From Parasulfuritortus sp037446165 (lineage in GTDB: Bacteria; Pseudomonadota; Gammaproteobacteria; Burkholderiales; Thiobacillaceae): 44,656 nucleotides of DNA. The notes below the pieces were generated by a model. That model saw only the letters and a program-made list of their open reading frames with translations. It ran no database searches and had not been told where the DNA came from. The stretch covers positions 1 to 44,656 of the forward strand of contig JBBIJC010000007.1 of the NCBI GenBank assembly GCA_037446165.1, in the 5' to 3' direction. The position numbers and the translations under genes were made by a program. Positions 16,795 to 26,900 of the stretch are shown here, piece by piece (position 1 is the first letter of the stretch; every line of letters starts with the position of its first letter).

Positions 16795-17604
16795 ATGCTT
16801 CGTGCACTAACCGTCCTGATTCTGATTTTTTCCTGTTTTGTGAATTCTGCGCGTGCCGAGGTGGCCTTGCTGGTCCACGGTTATCTGGGCAGTGCCGCTT
16901 CCTGGCAAGTGAGCGGCATCAACGCACAGCTGGCGGCCAACGGCTGGCAGCCGGGCGGCGTCATTCTGCCCGGCCCGCACGGCATCATGCTGCCACCGCA
17001 AATACCCATGGCGAAGAACAAGTTCTACACCATCGAGCTGCCTTCCACCGCCGCGCTGATCGTTCAGTCCGACATCCTCAGCGCTGCGCTGAAGGCCATC
17101 AGCGCGCGGCACCCGAAAGAGCCGATCACCCTGATCGGACACTCTGCAGGCGGCGTCGTGGCACGGATGGCGCTGGTTCGCGGGGGTGTCGGCGAGGTCA
17201 ATCGGCTGATCACCATCGCTTCGCCCAACCAGGGCACGGTACGCGCCCTGCAGGCGGTCGATGCGACCCATGAGGGCGGTCCGGTTGGTTGGCTGAAGGA
17301 TATTTTCGGCGGTTCGAAATATTACGCGGTCAAGGATTCCTGGCCGGTACTGCTTGACCTTTCGCCGGCCACTCCTGGCAGCACGCTGTTCTGGCTCAAC
17401 AATCAGCCCCAGCCGGCGATCAAATATGTTTCGATCATCCGCGCCGCGCCCTATGGACTGGGTGATGCCGTCGTGCCCGGTGCCAGTCAGGACCTGAACA
17501 GCATTCCGGCCTTGCACGGCAAGGCCGAGAGCATCGTTGTGCCGGCCGACCACGGTCTGGTCCCGGCCGATGGCACAACGCTGGTCCGGCTGCTGGCTTC
17601 GTAA
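16795..17604 (+). CDS. Exported alpha/beta hydrolase (lipase/esterase-like)
   Basis: The start chosen is the ATG at 16795, eight bases after AGGAG; an in-frame ATG at 16777 lies upstream of that site. The 269-residue product has a Sec signal peptide (MLRALTVLILIFSCFVNSARA, likely cut before EV). It then shows the oxyanion region LLVHGYLGSAASW and the nucleophile elbow IGHSAGG (GxSxG). Candidate acid and histidine are in GLGDAVVPGAS and VPADHGLVPAD. The fold resembles lipases and PGAP1-like esterases. The substrate cannot be told. It stands alone and converges on ruvA. Confidence 0.8.
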   Translation: MLRALTVLILIFSCFVNSARAEVALLVHGYLGSAASWQVSGINAQLAANGWQPGGVILPGPHGIMLPPQIPMAKNKFYTIELPSTAALIVQSDILSAALKAISARHPKEPITLIGHSAGGVVARMALVRGGVGEVNRLITIASPNQGTVRALQAVDATHEGGPVGWLKDIFGGSKYYAVKDSWPVLLDLSPATPGSTLFWLNNQPQPAIKYVSIIRAAPYGLGDAVVPGASQDLNSIPALHGKAESIVVPADHGLVPADGTTLVRLLAS

Positions 17605-17612
17605 GCCGAGGC

Positions 17613-18188
17613 CTACTTTTTGGCGAGCAGCTTCAAGGCCTGGCGGATACTCTCCTCCAGGCTCAGTTCCTCGGGCAACTGCTTGAGCACGGGCAACGCC
17701 TCCTTGTCGCTGTAGCCCAGCGCCATCAGGGCATTGAGCGCATCGTGCGCAACCGAGGCGGCACTGCCGGCTACGCTCGGCAGTGCGTCGGCCAGCTTGC
17801 CCTTCAATTCCAGCAGCAGACGTTCAGCGGTCTTCTTGCCGACACCGGGCACCTTCACCAGACGACCGGTTTCCTGCAATGCAACGGCCTGGGCAAGTTC
17901 ATCCACACCGATCCCGGACAGCACGGACAAGGCCAGTTTCGGCCCTACACCCGAAATCTTGATCAAGGTACGGAATACCTCGCGTTCCTTGGCGGTCAGG
18001 AAGCCGTATAACTGCTGGGCATCCTCGCGCACGCTGAAATGGGTGAACAGCGCGATCTTCTCGCCCTGGGCAGGCAGGTTGTAGAACGTGCTCATCGGCA
18101 CATCGACTTCATAGCCGACACCCTGCACATCAACCAGGATTTGCGGTGGGTGTTTTTCCAGCAGGGTGCCGGTCAAGCGTCCGATCAT
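17613..18188 (-). CDS. ruvA: Holliday junction branch migration protein RuvA
   Basis: The 191-residue protein starts MIGRLTGTLLEKHPPQILVD with the OB-fold domain. Two helix-hairpin-helix motifs follow (KISGVGPKLALSVL and VPGVGKKTAERLLLELK), then a C-terminal RuvB-binding domain (ALMALGYSDKEAL). RuvA tetramers bind Holliday junctions and recruit RuvB. Its start overlaps the stop of the prenyltransferase gene by four bases. The usual partner ruvB does not follow; the next gene is the convergent hydrolase. Confidence 0.96.
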   Translation of the reverse strand: MIGRLTGTLLEKHPPQILVDVQGVGYEVDVPMSTFYNLPAQGEKIALFTHFSVREDAQQLYGFLTAKEREVFRTLIKISGVGPKLALSVLSGIGVDELAQAVALQETGRLVKVPGVGKKTAERLLLELKGKLADALPSVAGSAASVAHDALNALMALGYSDKEALPVLKQLPEELSLEESIRQALKLLAKK

Positions 18189-19144
18189 ATGAATTTACCC
18201 AGAACAAGGCTGGCCGCCAGCAAGACGGCAAGCAGGTGCGCGGCGCCGATGGTGGCGCGGATGGCCGGCGCCAGCAGGGCCGGCTGGGCGGCAAAATGGC
18301 GCAGGTCCTTGGCGGCCTTGAGGGCCGGCAGCCCGGCCAGCAGGGCGGTCAGGCTCCAAATCGGTAACCGGCCCGCCGCTATCAGGCCGACCAGCCAGCC
18401 CAAGGCCAGCAACAGGATCAGGCCATAGCCGTGGGCGGCCTGGTCGGGCGTCAGGCGGGCGACCCAATGGCGCTTGCCCACGGCCAGGTCTGCGTCTCGA
18501 TCGGGAAACTGGTTGATATATAGGATGTTGGTCACCATCAGCGCGTAGGGCAGCCCGACCAGCCAGGGCGCGGCATGGTAGACACCGCGTTGCACGAAAT
18601 CCGAACCTGCGACGATGAGCAGGAAACCAGCCGCAACACACAGTTCGCCGATACCGCGACTATTGAGTTGCAGGGGCGGCGCGGAATACGCCCAGCCGAT
18701 GAACAAGCCGCCCAGACCGATCCAGAGCAGGCCCGGACCGACATGGACCAACAGCCATTGCCCGCCCAGGATCACCACCAGAAAGAGTGCCGCGCCGAAG
18801 ATCAGGGTCTGACGCGCGGTCAACACCCCGTTCTGGATGAAGCGCGAGCCTCCGGTAAACGGAAACAGCCGGTCGGTATTGACCTCGTCGGTGCCATTCA
18901 GATGGTCGTAATAGTCATTCAGCACGTTGACTCCGGCATGGGCCAGCACGGCAAGCAGGAGCGTGACCAGCGCCACAATGCCATTGAACGGCGCACCGGA
19001 TTCCCAGGCCGTGGCGAACCCGAGCAGGACGCCGACCAGCGTGATGGTCAGGAAGGCCGGGCGGGTAGCCAGGAAGTAGCGCAGCAGCGGATTGCCCAGC
19101 CGGTCAAGGCTGGGTTCGGAGGGAATCGAGGCCATCTTGTTCAT
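18185..19144 (-). CDS. UbiA-family prenyltransferase (MenA-like)
   Basis: The 319-residue integral membrane protein has about eight hydrophobic segments. Its two aspartate-rich Mg-diphosphate motifs are NVLNDYYDHLNGTDE (about residues 70-84) and NQFPDRDADLAVGKRHW. TGGSRFIQNG between them is typical of 1,4-dihydroxy-2-naphthoate prenyltransferase (MenA) and related enzymes. UbiA enzymes join polyprenyl diphosphate to an aromatic acceptor. MenA would make menaquinone, but no other men gene is in the window. It overlaps ruvC upstream and ruvA downstream by four bases each, so it is embedded in the ruv operon. Confidence 0.82.
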   Translation of the reverse strand: MNKMASIPSEPSLDRLGNPLLRYFLATRPAFLTITLVGVLLGFATAWESGAPFNGIVALVTLLLAVLAHAGVNVLNDYYDHLNGTDEVNTDRLFPFTGGSRFIQNGVLTARQTLIFGAALFLVVILGGQWLLVHVGPGLLWIGLGGLFIGWAYSAPPLQLNSRGIGELCVAAGFLLIVAGSDFVQRGVYHAAPWLVGLPYALMVTNILYINQFPDRDADLAVGKRHWVARLTPDQAAHGYGLILLLALGWLVGLIAAGRLPIWSLTALLAGLPALKAAKDLRHFAAQPALLAPAIRATIGAAHLLAVLLAASLVLGKFI

Positions 19145-19659
19145 GACATCCGCCCCGCCCGCACCCGACGCCCGGCCGTCACCAGCGCACCCAGCCCCAT
19201 GCCGCCATGGGCATGGCAGATCGCACAGGCCAGGGCATCGGCCGCATCGGCGCTGGGCTCGCCCGGCAGGCTCAGCAAACGGGTCACCATATGGATTACC
19301 TGCTGTTTGTCGGCGTGGCCGTTGCCGACCACCGCCTGTTTTACTTGCAGCGCCGTGTATTCGAACACCGGTTGACCGGCGTGGGTCAGCGCCGCGATGG
19401 CGGCACCGCGCGCCTGGCCGAGCAGCAGGGTGGATTGCGGATTGACGTTGACGAACACCTTTTCCACCGCCGCCGCTTCAGGGTTGAATACTGCGAGCAC
19501 TTCGCCGATGCCGGCGAAGATGGTGGCGATCCGGTCCGGAAGCTCGCCGTCCTTGGTGCGAATCACGCCACTGGCGACGTAACTCAATTTCTGGCCGTCC
19601 TTCTCGATGACCCCGTAGCCGGTCACGCGCAGGCCAGGGTCGATTCCGAGTAGGCGCAA
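19141..19659 (-). CDS. ruvC: Holliday junction resolvase RuvC
   Basis: The 172-residue protein begins LRLLGIDPGLRVTGYGVIE with the first catalytic aspartate in GIDPG. AAVEKVFVNVNPQSTLLLGQ carries the next acidic residue, and the C-terminal acidic pair lies in EPSADAADALACAICHAH. It cleaves Holliday junctions. The initiation codon is TTG, eight bases after the yebC stop, and the GGAG at the end of yebC probably serves as ribosome binding site. yebC-ruvC order is common in proteobacteria. Confidence 0.95.
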   Translation of the reverse strand: MRLLGIDPGLRVTGYGVIEKDGQKLSYVASGVIRTKDGELPDRIATIFAGIGEVLAVFNPEAAAVEKVFVNVNPQSTLLLGQARGAAIAALTHAGQPVFEYTALQVKQAVVGNGHADKQQVIHMVTRLLSLPGEPSADAADALACAICHAHGGMGLGALVTAGRRVRAGRMS

Positions 19660-19666
19660 GGCCGCA

Positions 19667-20395
19667 TCACTCCGGAAGTATCGCTGAGATATAGACGTCC
19701 TGCACGTCGTCGAGATCGTCCAGCATGTCGAGCATCTTCTGGAACTTCACCGCGTCGTCGCCCGTGACTTCGGTCTCGTTCAATGGCTTCATGGTGATCT
19801 CGGCCATGGCGGGTTTCAGGCCGGCCGCATCCAGCGCCTCTTTAACGGTCGCCAGATCGCCGGTCGGGGCGGTAATGACCTCGATCGAGCCGTCGTCGTT
19901 GACGATCACATCCTCGGCACCAGCCTCCAGCGCCACCTCCATGACCTTGTCCTCGTCGTTGCCCGGCTCCAGGATGATCTGGCCGCAATGCTTGAACTGG
20001 AATGCCACGCAGCCGTCAGTGCCCATGTTGCCGCCGTTCTTGGCCATGGCGTGTCGGACATCGGCCACGGTCCGGACCTTGTTGTCGGTCAGGCAATCGA
20101 CAATAACTGCCGCGCCGCCCGGGCCGTAGCCTTCGTAACGGATTTCCTCATAGCTGACGCCCTCCAGCTCGCCGGTGCCCTTCTTGACCGCCCGGTCGAT
20201 ATTGTCGTTGGGCATGTTCTCGGATTTGGCCTTGTCGATGGCCAGGCGCAGACGCGGATTGAAGTTGGGATCGCCGCCGCCCATCTTGGCTGCGACGGTG
20301 ATTTCCTTGCCGTAGCGGGAAAATATCTTGCCCCGCTTTTCGTCCTGACGCCCCTTGCGGTGCTGAATATTCGCCCATTTGCTATGTCCGGCCAT
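19667..20395 (-). CDS. yebC: YebC/PmpR (TACO1) family protein
   Basis: The 242-residue protein starts with the family signature MAGHSKWANIQHRKGRQDEK. It contains RLAIDKAKSENMPNDNIDRA and EGYGPGGAAVIVDCLTDNK, all diagnostic of YebC. Members act as DNA-binding regulators or, as recently described, as factors that relieve ribosome stalling at proline runs. It lies upstream of ruvC, with an eight-base gap, and 35 bases after the tetR-family gene on the same strand. Confidence 0.95.
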   Translation of the reverse strand: MAGHSKWANIQHRKGRQDEKRGKIFSRYGKEITVAAKMGGGDPNFNPRLRLAIDKAKSENMPNDNIDRAVKKGTGELEGVSYEEIRYEGYGPGGAAVIVDCLTDNKVRTVADVRHAMAKNGGNMGTDGCVAFQFKHCGQIILEPGNDEDKVMEVALEAGAEDVIVNDDGSIEVITAPTGDLATVKEALDAAGLKPAMAEITMKPLNETEVTGDDAVKFQKMLDMLDDLDDVQDVYISAILPE

Positions 20396-20430
20396 GATGC
20401 GTGTCTATATAAGTGAATAAAAACCGTATT

Positions 20431-21054
20431 TTAACCTTGGCCGCCGACTAATCCGGAGAAAAAGAGGTCGATCATGGGGCCGGCCTTCTGCGCCAGCGAG
20501 TAGGCCTCCGGCTCCAGTCCCCAGTCGAGGATCAGGCCATCGACAAAGGCGAGCAAGGCATTCGCCGCCAGATGACAATCCAGGTTCGCGCGCACCTGGC
20601 CCCGTTGCCGGGCATTTTCCAGGGCCAGCCTGAACACCTCGCGGGCGCCCCGGCGGCATTCCTGGCGGCGCTGGACATGGGGTGCCAGTTCGTCAACGTA
20701 TTCACATTTCAGGGTCAGGATTTCGAATATCCGACGGCAGCGGCCATCCAGTTCCACCATCGCCAGGGCCTGGGTGCTGGCCCGTTTCATCAACCCGACC
20801 GGATCGGGCTGATCCGGGTCGGCCATGTTTTCGAGCAGGGCCTCGAGCGGCAGGGTGGCGCGGTCGCACATCGCCGTAAACAGATCGGCCTTGTTTTCAA
20901 AATGCCAGTAGATCGCCCCCCGGGTCACGCCTGCCTGCTTGGCGATTTCAGCCAGCGAAGTGCGCGACACCCCTCGGTCCCGGAACGCGCTTTCGGCTGT
21001 GTCCAGGATCAGGGAACGGGTCTCCTTTGCCTCTTCCTTGGTGCGTCGAACCAT
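20431..21054 (-). CDS. AcrR/TtgR-type TetR-family repressor
   Basis: The start chosen is the ATG at 21054 (MVRRTKEEAKETRS); an upstream in-frame ATG at 21105 would lie inside the operator. The N-terminal helix-turn-helix TSLAEIAKQAGVTRGAIYWH followed by FENKADLF is almost identical in pattern to E. coli AcrR. The rest (207 residues in total) is the helical ligand-binding domain. It is divergent from the RND efflux operon and an AcrR-like operator lies between them, so it most likely represses the pump and itself until a toxic ligand binds. Confidence 0.92.
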   Translation of the reverse strand: MVRRTKEEAKETRSLILDTAESAFRDRGVSRTSLAEIAKQAGVTRGAIYWHFENKADLFTAMCDRATLPLEALLENMADPDQPDPVGLMKRASTQALAMVELDGRCRRIFEILTLKCEYVDELAPHVQRRQECRRGAREVFRLALENARQRGQVRANLDCHLAANALLAFVDGLILDWGLEPEAYSLAQKAGPMIDLFFSGLVGGQG

Positions 21055-21096
21055 GATGCAATCACATCCCCGCTGAAATAAAACTGATCTTAAGTT

Positions 21097-21120
21097 TACA
21101 TACATTCACGCATGTATGTA
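21097..21120. promoter_or_regulatory. AcrR-like operator (24-bp palindrome)
   Basis: Perfect 9-bp arms TACATACAT and ATGTATGTA flank the six-base centre TCACGC. This has the arms and spacing of the known E. coli AcrR binding site upstream of acrAB. It lies between the divergent repressor gene and the efflux operon, so one site can control both. Confidence 0.9.
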
Positions 21121-21124
21121 GAAT

Positions 21125-21153
21125 TTGACTTCGTGACCCGGCAGGAATACGAG
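21125..21153 (+). promoter_or_regulatory. Candidate promoter of the efflux operon
   Basis: TTGACT (21125-21130) is followed after 17 bases by a weak TACGAG (21148-21153). The -35 lies five bases downstream of the AcrR-like palindrome, so bound repressor would block polymerase. The -10 match is poor. Confidence 0.4.
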
Positions 21154-21252
21154 TTCCTGTCTCACCCATTTTCGGCCCGCCATCGGGATCGGCTCGCTGA
21201 GCCGCACAGCCGGCCAAACCGCCTCTCCGAGGCATACTGAACGGATAACGGC

Positions 21253-22758
21253 ATGTATCGATCGATTTTATCCGGACCTTCTTTCTGGCTCTTGCTCGGT
21301 TCCGCAGGACTGGCCGGCTGCGCCGCGGTCGGCCCCGATTTCAAGAGCCCTGCCGCGCCTGCAGTTGCGAGCTATACCCGCGAGCCTCTGCCGGCCCAAA
21401 CCACGTCGGCGCCGGTCAGCCTGGGCCACGCGCAAAATTTCGCGCCGGGACAGGCGGTGGCAAGCGACTGGTGGACTGCCTTCGGCTCGCCCAGGCTCGA
21501 CAGCCTGATTTCCGAGGCACAGCATAACAGCCCAACCCTGGCCGCGGCCGAGGCCACCCTGCGCCAGGCACAGCAGGTCCAGCAGGCACAGGCCGGTTCG
21601 ACTCTGTATCCCACCGTCAACGCCAAACTTGGCGCCAGCCGCAATGGCACAAACCAGGCCAGCATGGGGCAGCGCGGCGAGACGCAAAACCTCTACAACC
21701 TGTACAACGCCGGCATCGCCGTCAGCTATGGCATTGACCTGTTCGGCGGCAATCGCCGGTCGCTCGAAGCGCTGGCCGCACAATCCGACTATCAGCGCTA
21801 TCAGCTGGCCGGGGCACGCCTGACCCTGGCCGGCAACATCACCACCACGGCGTTTGCCCAGGCACAGCTAGCGGCGCAGATCGAAGCCACCGAAACCATA
21901 CTGAAGGCGCAGCAGGCCCAGCTCGACATCGCCCGCAAGCGCTTCGACCTGGGTGCCGCGGCCAGGACCGATGTGCTGATCCTGCAAACCCAGGCCGAAC
22001 AGACCCGCGCCAGCCTGCCGCCTTTGCACAACAAGCTGGAGCAGGCCGATCATCTGCTGGCCGTGCTGATCGGCCAGGCGCCAGGGGCAGCCGATATTCC
22101 ACGCTTCGGGCTGGACGAGTTCAGGCTGCCGGACCCGCTGCCGGTGGCGGTGCCTTCGGAACTTCTGCGCCAACGCCCCGACATCCAGGCATCGACCGCC
22201 CTGCTCCATGCGGCCACCGCGCAATACGGCGTGGCCGTCGCCAATCTCTACCCGCAAATCAGCCTGAGCGCGAGCCTGGGCACCCAGGCGCTGAGCACAG
22301 GGGCATTGTTCGGACCGGGCTCGCTGATCTGGAGCCTGGCCGGGCAGTTGGCCCAGCCACTGTTCAATGCCGGGCTGAAATCGGGAGCGAATGCCGCCGA
22401 GGCCAGCTTGCAGGCGGCCGGCGCCAATTATCAGCAAACTGTGCTGCAGGCCCTGCGCAATGTGGCGGATGCCTTGCGCCAACTGGAAAACGACGCCCAG
22501 GCCCTGCAAGCCGTTGCCGCCGCCGACAGCGCTGCGCAGCAGTCGCTCGCACTGCAGAGCCAGCAATATGACCTGGGGGCGACCAGTTATCTGCAACTGC
22601 TCACCGCCCAGCAGCAGGCCCAGCAGACCCGCATCAACCTGATCGCAGCCCAGGCGGCTCGTCTGAGCGACACGGCCGCCCTGTTCCAGGCCATGGGCGG
22701 CGGCACATTGAACCCGGTGCAGCCGCACCTCGAAAAGACAACCGCCATTACGGAGTGA
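21253..22758 (+). CDS. RND efflux outer-membrane lipoprotein (NodT/OprM family)
   Basis: The 501-residue product has a lipoprotein signal with lipobox LAGC (Cys23), followed by AAVGPDFKSPAAP as in OprM. Two OEP/TolC repeats are visible: WWTAFGSPRLDSLISEAQHN in the first half, and VPSELLRQRPDIQASTALLH with VANLYPQISLSASLG in the second. It would form the trimeric exit duct through the outer membrane for the pump encoded next. It is the first gene of the operon and is followed after three bases by the fusion protein, whose ribosome binding site overlaps its stop. Confidence 0.94.
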   Translation: MYRSILSGPSFWLLLGSAGLAGCAAVGPDFKSPAAPAVASYTREPLPAQTTSAPVSLGHAQNFAPGQAVASDWWTAFGSPRLDSLISEAQHNSPTLAAAEATLRQAQQVQQAQAGSTLYPTVNAKLGASRNGTNQASMGQRGETQNLYNLYNAGIAVSYGIDLFGGNRRSLEALAAQSDYQRYQLAGARLTLAGNITTTAFAQAQLAAQIEATETILKAQQAQLDIARKRFDLGAAARTDVLILQTQAEQTRASLPPLHNKLEQADHLLAVLIGQAPGAADIPRFGLDEFRLPDPLPVAVPSELLRQRPDIQASTALLHAATAQYGVAVANLYPQISLSASLGTQALSTGALFGPGSLIWSLAGQLAQPLFNAGLKSGANAAEASLQAAGANYQQTVLQALRNVADALRQLENDAQALQAVAAADSAAQQSLALQSQQYDLGATSYLQLLTAQQQAQQTRINLIAAQAARLSDTAALFQAMGGGTLNPVQPHLEKTTAITE

Positions 22759-22761
22759 CTG

Positions 22762-23904
22762 ATGACTAAAGGCACCACCAAACGCATGATCATCATGCTC
22801 ATCATCGCCGGGGTGATCCTAGGCGGAGTTGTAGGCTTCCAAGGCTTCAAGAACAAGATGATCGCCCAATCGATCAAGGGCGGGGCCAACCCGCCGCAGA
22901 CAGTTGCCACCGCAGTGGCGCAGGAAAGCACCTGGCAACCGACCATCGAAGCCCTCGGCAGCTTCACGGCTGACCAGCAGGCATCGCTCAGCGCGGAAGT
23001 CGGCGGACTGGTCACGGCCATCCATTTCGACTCAGGCCAGAAGGCCCGATCCGGCCAGCCACTGGTTGAACTCAATCCGGCGCCGTTGAAGGCCCAGCTG
23101 GCCCAACTCCAGGCCCAGGCGGCGCTGGCCGAGATCACCCTGAAACGCGATCAGGCCCAACTGAAGATTCAGGCCATCAGCCAGGCCACGGTTGACGCCG
23201 ACAGCGCGTCGCTCAAGGGCATACAGGCGCAGGTTCAGGCCCAGAAGGCGCTGATCGAGCAAAAAACCATCTCCGCCCCATTCAGCGGCCAGCTCGGTAT
23301 CCGCCAGGTCAATCTGGGCCAGTATCTGGCACCCGGCGCCGCGATAGTCACCTTGCAGAAACTTGACCCGATGGCCATCGACTTCTCGGTACCCCAAAGC
23401 CAGATCGACCTGATCCGGGTCGGCATGAAAGCGACCGTCGAATCGAGCGCCGTGCCGGGCAAGACATTCGCCGCAACGGTCACCGCCATCGAACCGCAGC
23501 TGGACACGGCCACCCGCAACCTCAAGGTGCGCGCACGGGTGCCCAATCCCCAGGGCGAGTTGCTGCCCGGGGCCTTTGGCACGGTGCGCATCACCCAGGG
23601 GCAGGCGCATCAATACGTCACCCTGCCCAACGCCGCCGTGGCCTACAACCCCTATGGCGCCACCCTGTACATCGTCAAGGCCGAGGGCAAGGGCGCCGAT
23701 GGCAAGCCCAAGCAGGTGGTCGAACAGCGTTTCGTGACCACCGGGCTGACCCGAGGCGATCAGGTCGCCATCCTGCAGGGCGTGAAACCCGGCGAAACCG
23801 TAGTCACCGCCGGTCAACTCAAACTGCGCAACGGTTCGCCCATCGTGATCAACAACAGTGTGCAGCCGAGCAGCAACGCCAATCCCCAGATACCCAACTC
23901 CTGA
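22762..23904 (+). CDS. RND efflux periplasmic adaptor (membrane fusion protein)
   Basis: The 380-residue protein has an N-terminal membrane anchor (about 9-27, IIMLIIAGVILGGVVG) without a lipobox. It shows the usual lipoyl/hairpin/beta-barrel order: ALGSFTADQQASLSAEVGGL, a coiled-coil hairpin at about 100-165, TISAPFSGQLGIRQVNLGQY closing the lipoyl domain, then a beta barrel and the membrane-proximal domain (QGVKPGETVVTAGQLKLRNG). It bridges pump and outer-membrane duct. The ATG is preceded by GGAG at the end of the previous gene. Confidence 0.95.
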   Translation: MTKGTTKRMIIMLIIAGVILGGVVGFQGFKNKMIAQSIKGGANPPQTVATAVAQESTWQPTIEALGSFTADQQASLSAEVGGLVTAIHFDSGQKARSGQPLVELNPAPLKAQLAQLQAQAALAEITLKRDQAQLKIQAISQATVDADSASLKGIQAQVQAQKALIEQKTISAPFSGQLGIRQVNLGQYLAPGAAIVTLQKLDPMAIDFSVPQSQIDLIRVGMKATVESSAVPGKTFAATVTAIEPQLDTATRNLKVRARVPNPQGELLPGAFGTVRITQGQAHQYVTLPNAAVAYNPYGATLYIVKAEGKGADGKPKQVVEQRFVTTGLTRGDQVAILQGVKPGETVVTAGQLKLRNGSPIVINNSVQPSSNANPQIPNS

Positions 23905-23922
23905 TCGTCGAGCCAGCCCCAC

Positions 23923-26900
23923 ATGAACACCAAATTCACTGACATCTTCATCAGGCGCCCGGTGCTGGCCAGCGTGGTCAGCCTGGTGATCCTGGTCCTC
24001 GGCCTGCGTTCGATTGGCATGCTGCCGGTACTGCAGTTCCCCTATACCCAGAACGCCGTGGTCACGGTCGCCACGGCCTATCCGGGCGCCGACGCCAATC
24101 TGGTCGCCAGCTTCATCACCACGCCGCTGGAAAACGCCATCGCGCAGGCCAACGGCATCGACTTCATGACCTCGTCCAGCGTCCAGGGCGTCAGCACCAT
24201 CACCGTCAACCTGCGCCTGAACTACGACCCGGACAAGGCCCTCACCGAGATCAACGCCAAGGTCAACTCGGTGCTCAACCAGTTGCCGCCGCAATCGCAG
24301 AAACCGATCCTCTCGATCAGCATCGGCCAGACCATCGATGCCATGTACATCGGCTTCAACAGCGCGGTGCTCAAACCGAACCAGATCACCGATTACATCA
24401 ACCGTTCGGTGCAGCCCCGCCTGCAATCGGTCGAAGGGGTGCAGACGGCAGAGATCCTGGGCGCCAAAAATTTCGCCCTGCGTGCCTGGCTCAACCCGCA
24501 AAAACTCGCCGCCTACAGCCTGACTGCGAGCGACATCTACGCCGCCCTTTCAGCCAACAACTACCTCGCCTCCACCGGCAACTCAAAAGGCCAGATGGTG
24601 CAGATCAACCTGGCCGCCAATACCGACCTGAAGTCGCTCGACGGGTTCAAGAACATGGTGGTGAAATCGTCCGGCGATCAGGTCGTTCGGCTGAGCGATG
24701 TGGCCACCGTCTCCCTGGGTTCGGATGATTACGACACCACGGTCGCCTTTGACGGCAAACCCTCGGTGTTCGTCGGCATCCAGGTTGCCCCCGGCGCCAA
24801 CCTGCTCGAGGTCATCGCCCGGGTGCGCAAGGTCCTGCCCGACATCCAGTCGCAACTCCCGGCCGGCCTGAGCGGCGGAGTCATCTACGACTCGACCCGG
24901 TTCGTCAATTCGTCCATCGACGAGGTGGTCAAGACCCTGGTAGAAGCGGTTCTCATCGTCACCGTGGTAGTGTTTGTGTTCCTCGGCTCGCTGCGCTCGG
25001 TGATCATTCCGCTGGTCGCCATTCCGCTGTCCATCGTCGGCACCTTCACGGTCATGCTGGCGCTGGGCTACTCCATCAATCTGCTCACCCTGCTGTCCAT
25101 CGTGCTGGCCATCGGCCTGGTGGTGGACGATGCCATCATCGTGGTGGAAAACGTCAGCCGCCACCTGGAAGAAGGCATGAGTCGGATGGATGCCGCGGTG
25201 CGCGCCGCGCGCGAACTGGCCAACCCCATCATCGCCATGACCATCGTGCTGGTGGCCGTCTATGTGCCGATCGGCTTCATGGGCGGGCTGACCGGCGCGC
25301 TGTTTACCGAATTCGCCTTCACCCTGGTGGGCACAGTGGTCATGTCGGCCATCATCGCCCTGACCCTGTCGCCCATGATGTGCTCCCGCCTGCTCAGGGC
25401 GCCCGACCCGCAAAGCCACAAGTGGCAGGATCGGCTGGTCCTGTTCCTCGACCAAAGCTTCGATCGCCTGCACAAGCGCTACGAGCAGACGCTGCAGGGC
25501 TCACTCGCCTACCTGCCGGTCACGATGGTCATGGCTGTCATCATCCTCGGCTCCATCTACTATCTGTACTCGACCTCGATGTCCGAGCTGGCGCCTCAGG
25601 AAGACCAGGGTGTGCTGATCTCGGTCGCCTTCAACAATCCGACCGCCACGGTCGACCAGAGACAGCTCTACGCCAACCAGGTATTCAATGCCTACAAGGG
25701 GTTCCCGGAAACCGATCATGTCTTCCAGCTCAACTCGCCGGCTCAGGTGATCGGCGGCATGGTGCTCAAACCCTGGAACGAGCGGACCAGGACTGCGACC
25801 GAGATGCAACCGATATTGCAGAAGGAACTGAGCCAGATCGCCGGCTCCCAGATCGCGGTATTCCAGCCGCCGCCGCTGCCCGGCTCGCGCGGGCTGCCGA
25901 TCCAGTTCGTCATCACTTCATCCGAACCCTTCGACAAGGTTTACGAGGTTTCGCAAAAATTCCTTCAGGATGCGCAAAAGACCGGCAAATTCATCTTCCT
26001 GCAGTCCGATCTGCGGATCGACCTGCCCCAGACCCGGATCGAGATCGATCGCAACATGGCCGCGCAACTGGGCCTGACCATGCAGGATATCGGTTCGGCA
26101 CTGTCGGCGATGCTGGGCGGAGGCTACGTCAACTTCTTCGAGCTGGGCGGCCGTTCGTACAAGGTCATTCCACAAGTCGACCAGCAGTTCCGCCTGAATC
26201 CGGATCAACTCAATCACTATTATCTGCGTACCGCCAGCGGCAGCATGGTGCCACTGTCTACGGTCGTCCATCTCCGGACCACGGTCCAGCCTGAAACAAT
26301 CAACCACTTCCAGCAGGCCAATGCCGCTACCATCCAGGGCGTCAACCTGCCGTTCGTGGCACAGGGGCAGGCGCTGGAAGAACTCAAGCAACTGGCCAAG
26401 GACACCCTGCCGGCCGGCTACTCCTTCGACTACGCCGGTCCTTCGCGCCAGTTTGTTCAGGAATCGGGTGGCCTGGTGCTGACCTTCTTCTTCGCCCTGG
26501 TCATCATCTTCCTGGCCCTCGCGGCGCAGTTTGAGAGTTTCCGCGACCCGATCATCATTCTGGTGTCGGTGCCGATGGCCATTTCGGGAGCGTTGCTGTT
26601 CATCAACTTCGGCATCGGCCATTCCACCCTCAACATCTACACCGAGGTCGGCCTGGTGACCCTGATCGGCCTGATCTCCAAGCATGGAATCCTGATCGTC
26701 GAATTCGCCAACAACCTGCAGCGCGAGGGCCAGTCCAAGCTCGATGCGGTCAAGCATGCCGCCGGTCTACGGCTGCGCCCGATCCTGATGACCACCGCCG
26801 CCATGGTGTTCGGCGTCATGCCCCTGATCACGGCCAGCGGCGCTGGTGCGGTGAGCCGTTTCAACATGGGCCTGGTCATCGCCTCCGGCCTGTCGATCGG

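Noticed and set aside
23032..24501. A 489-codon minus-strand frame opposite the fusion protein and pump genes
   Set aside because: It spans two real genes on the other strand and has low-complexity Asp/Gly/His-rich sequence typical of antisense shadows.
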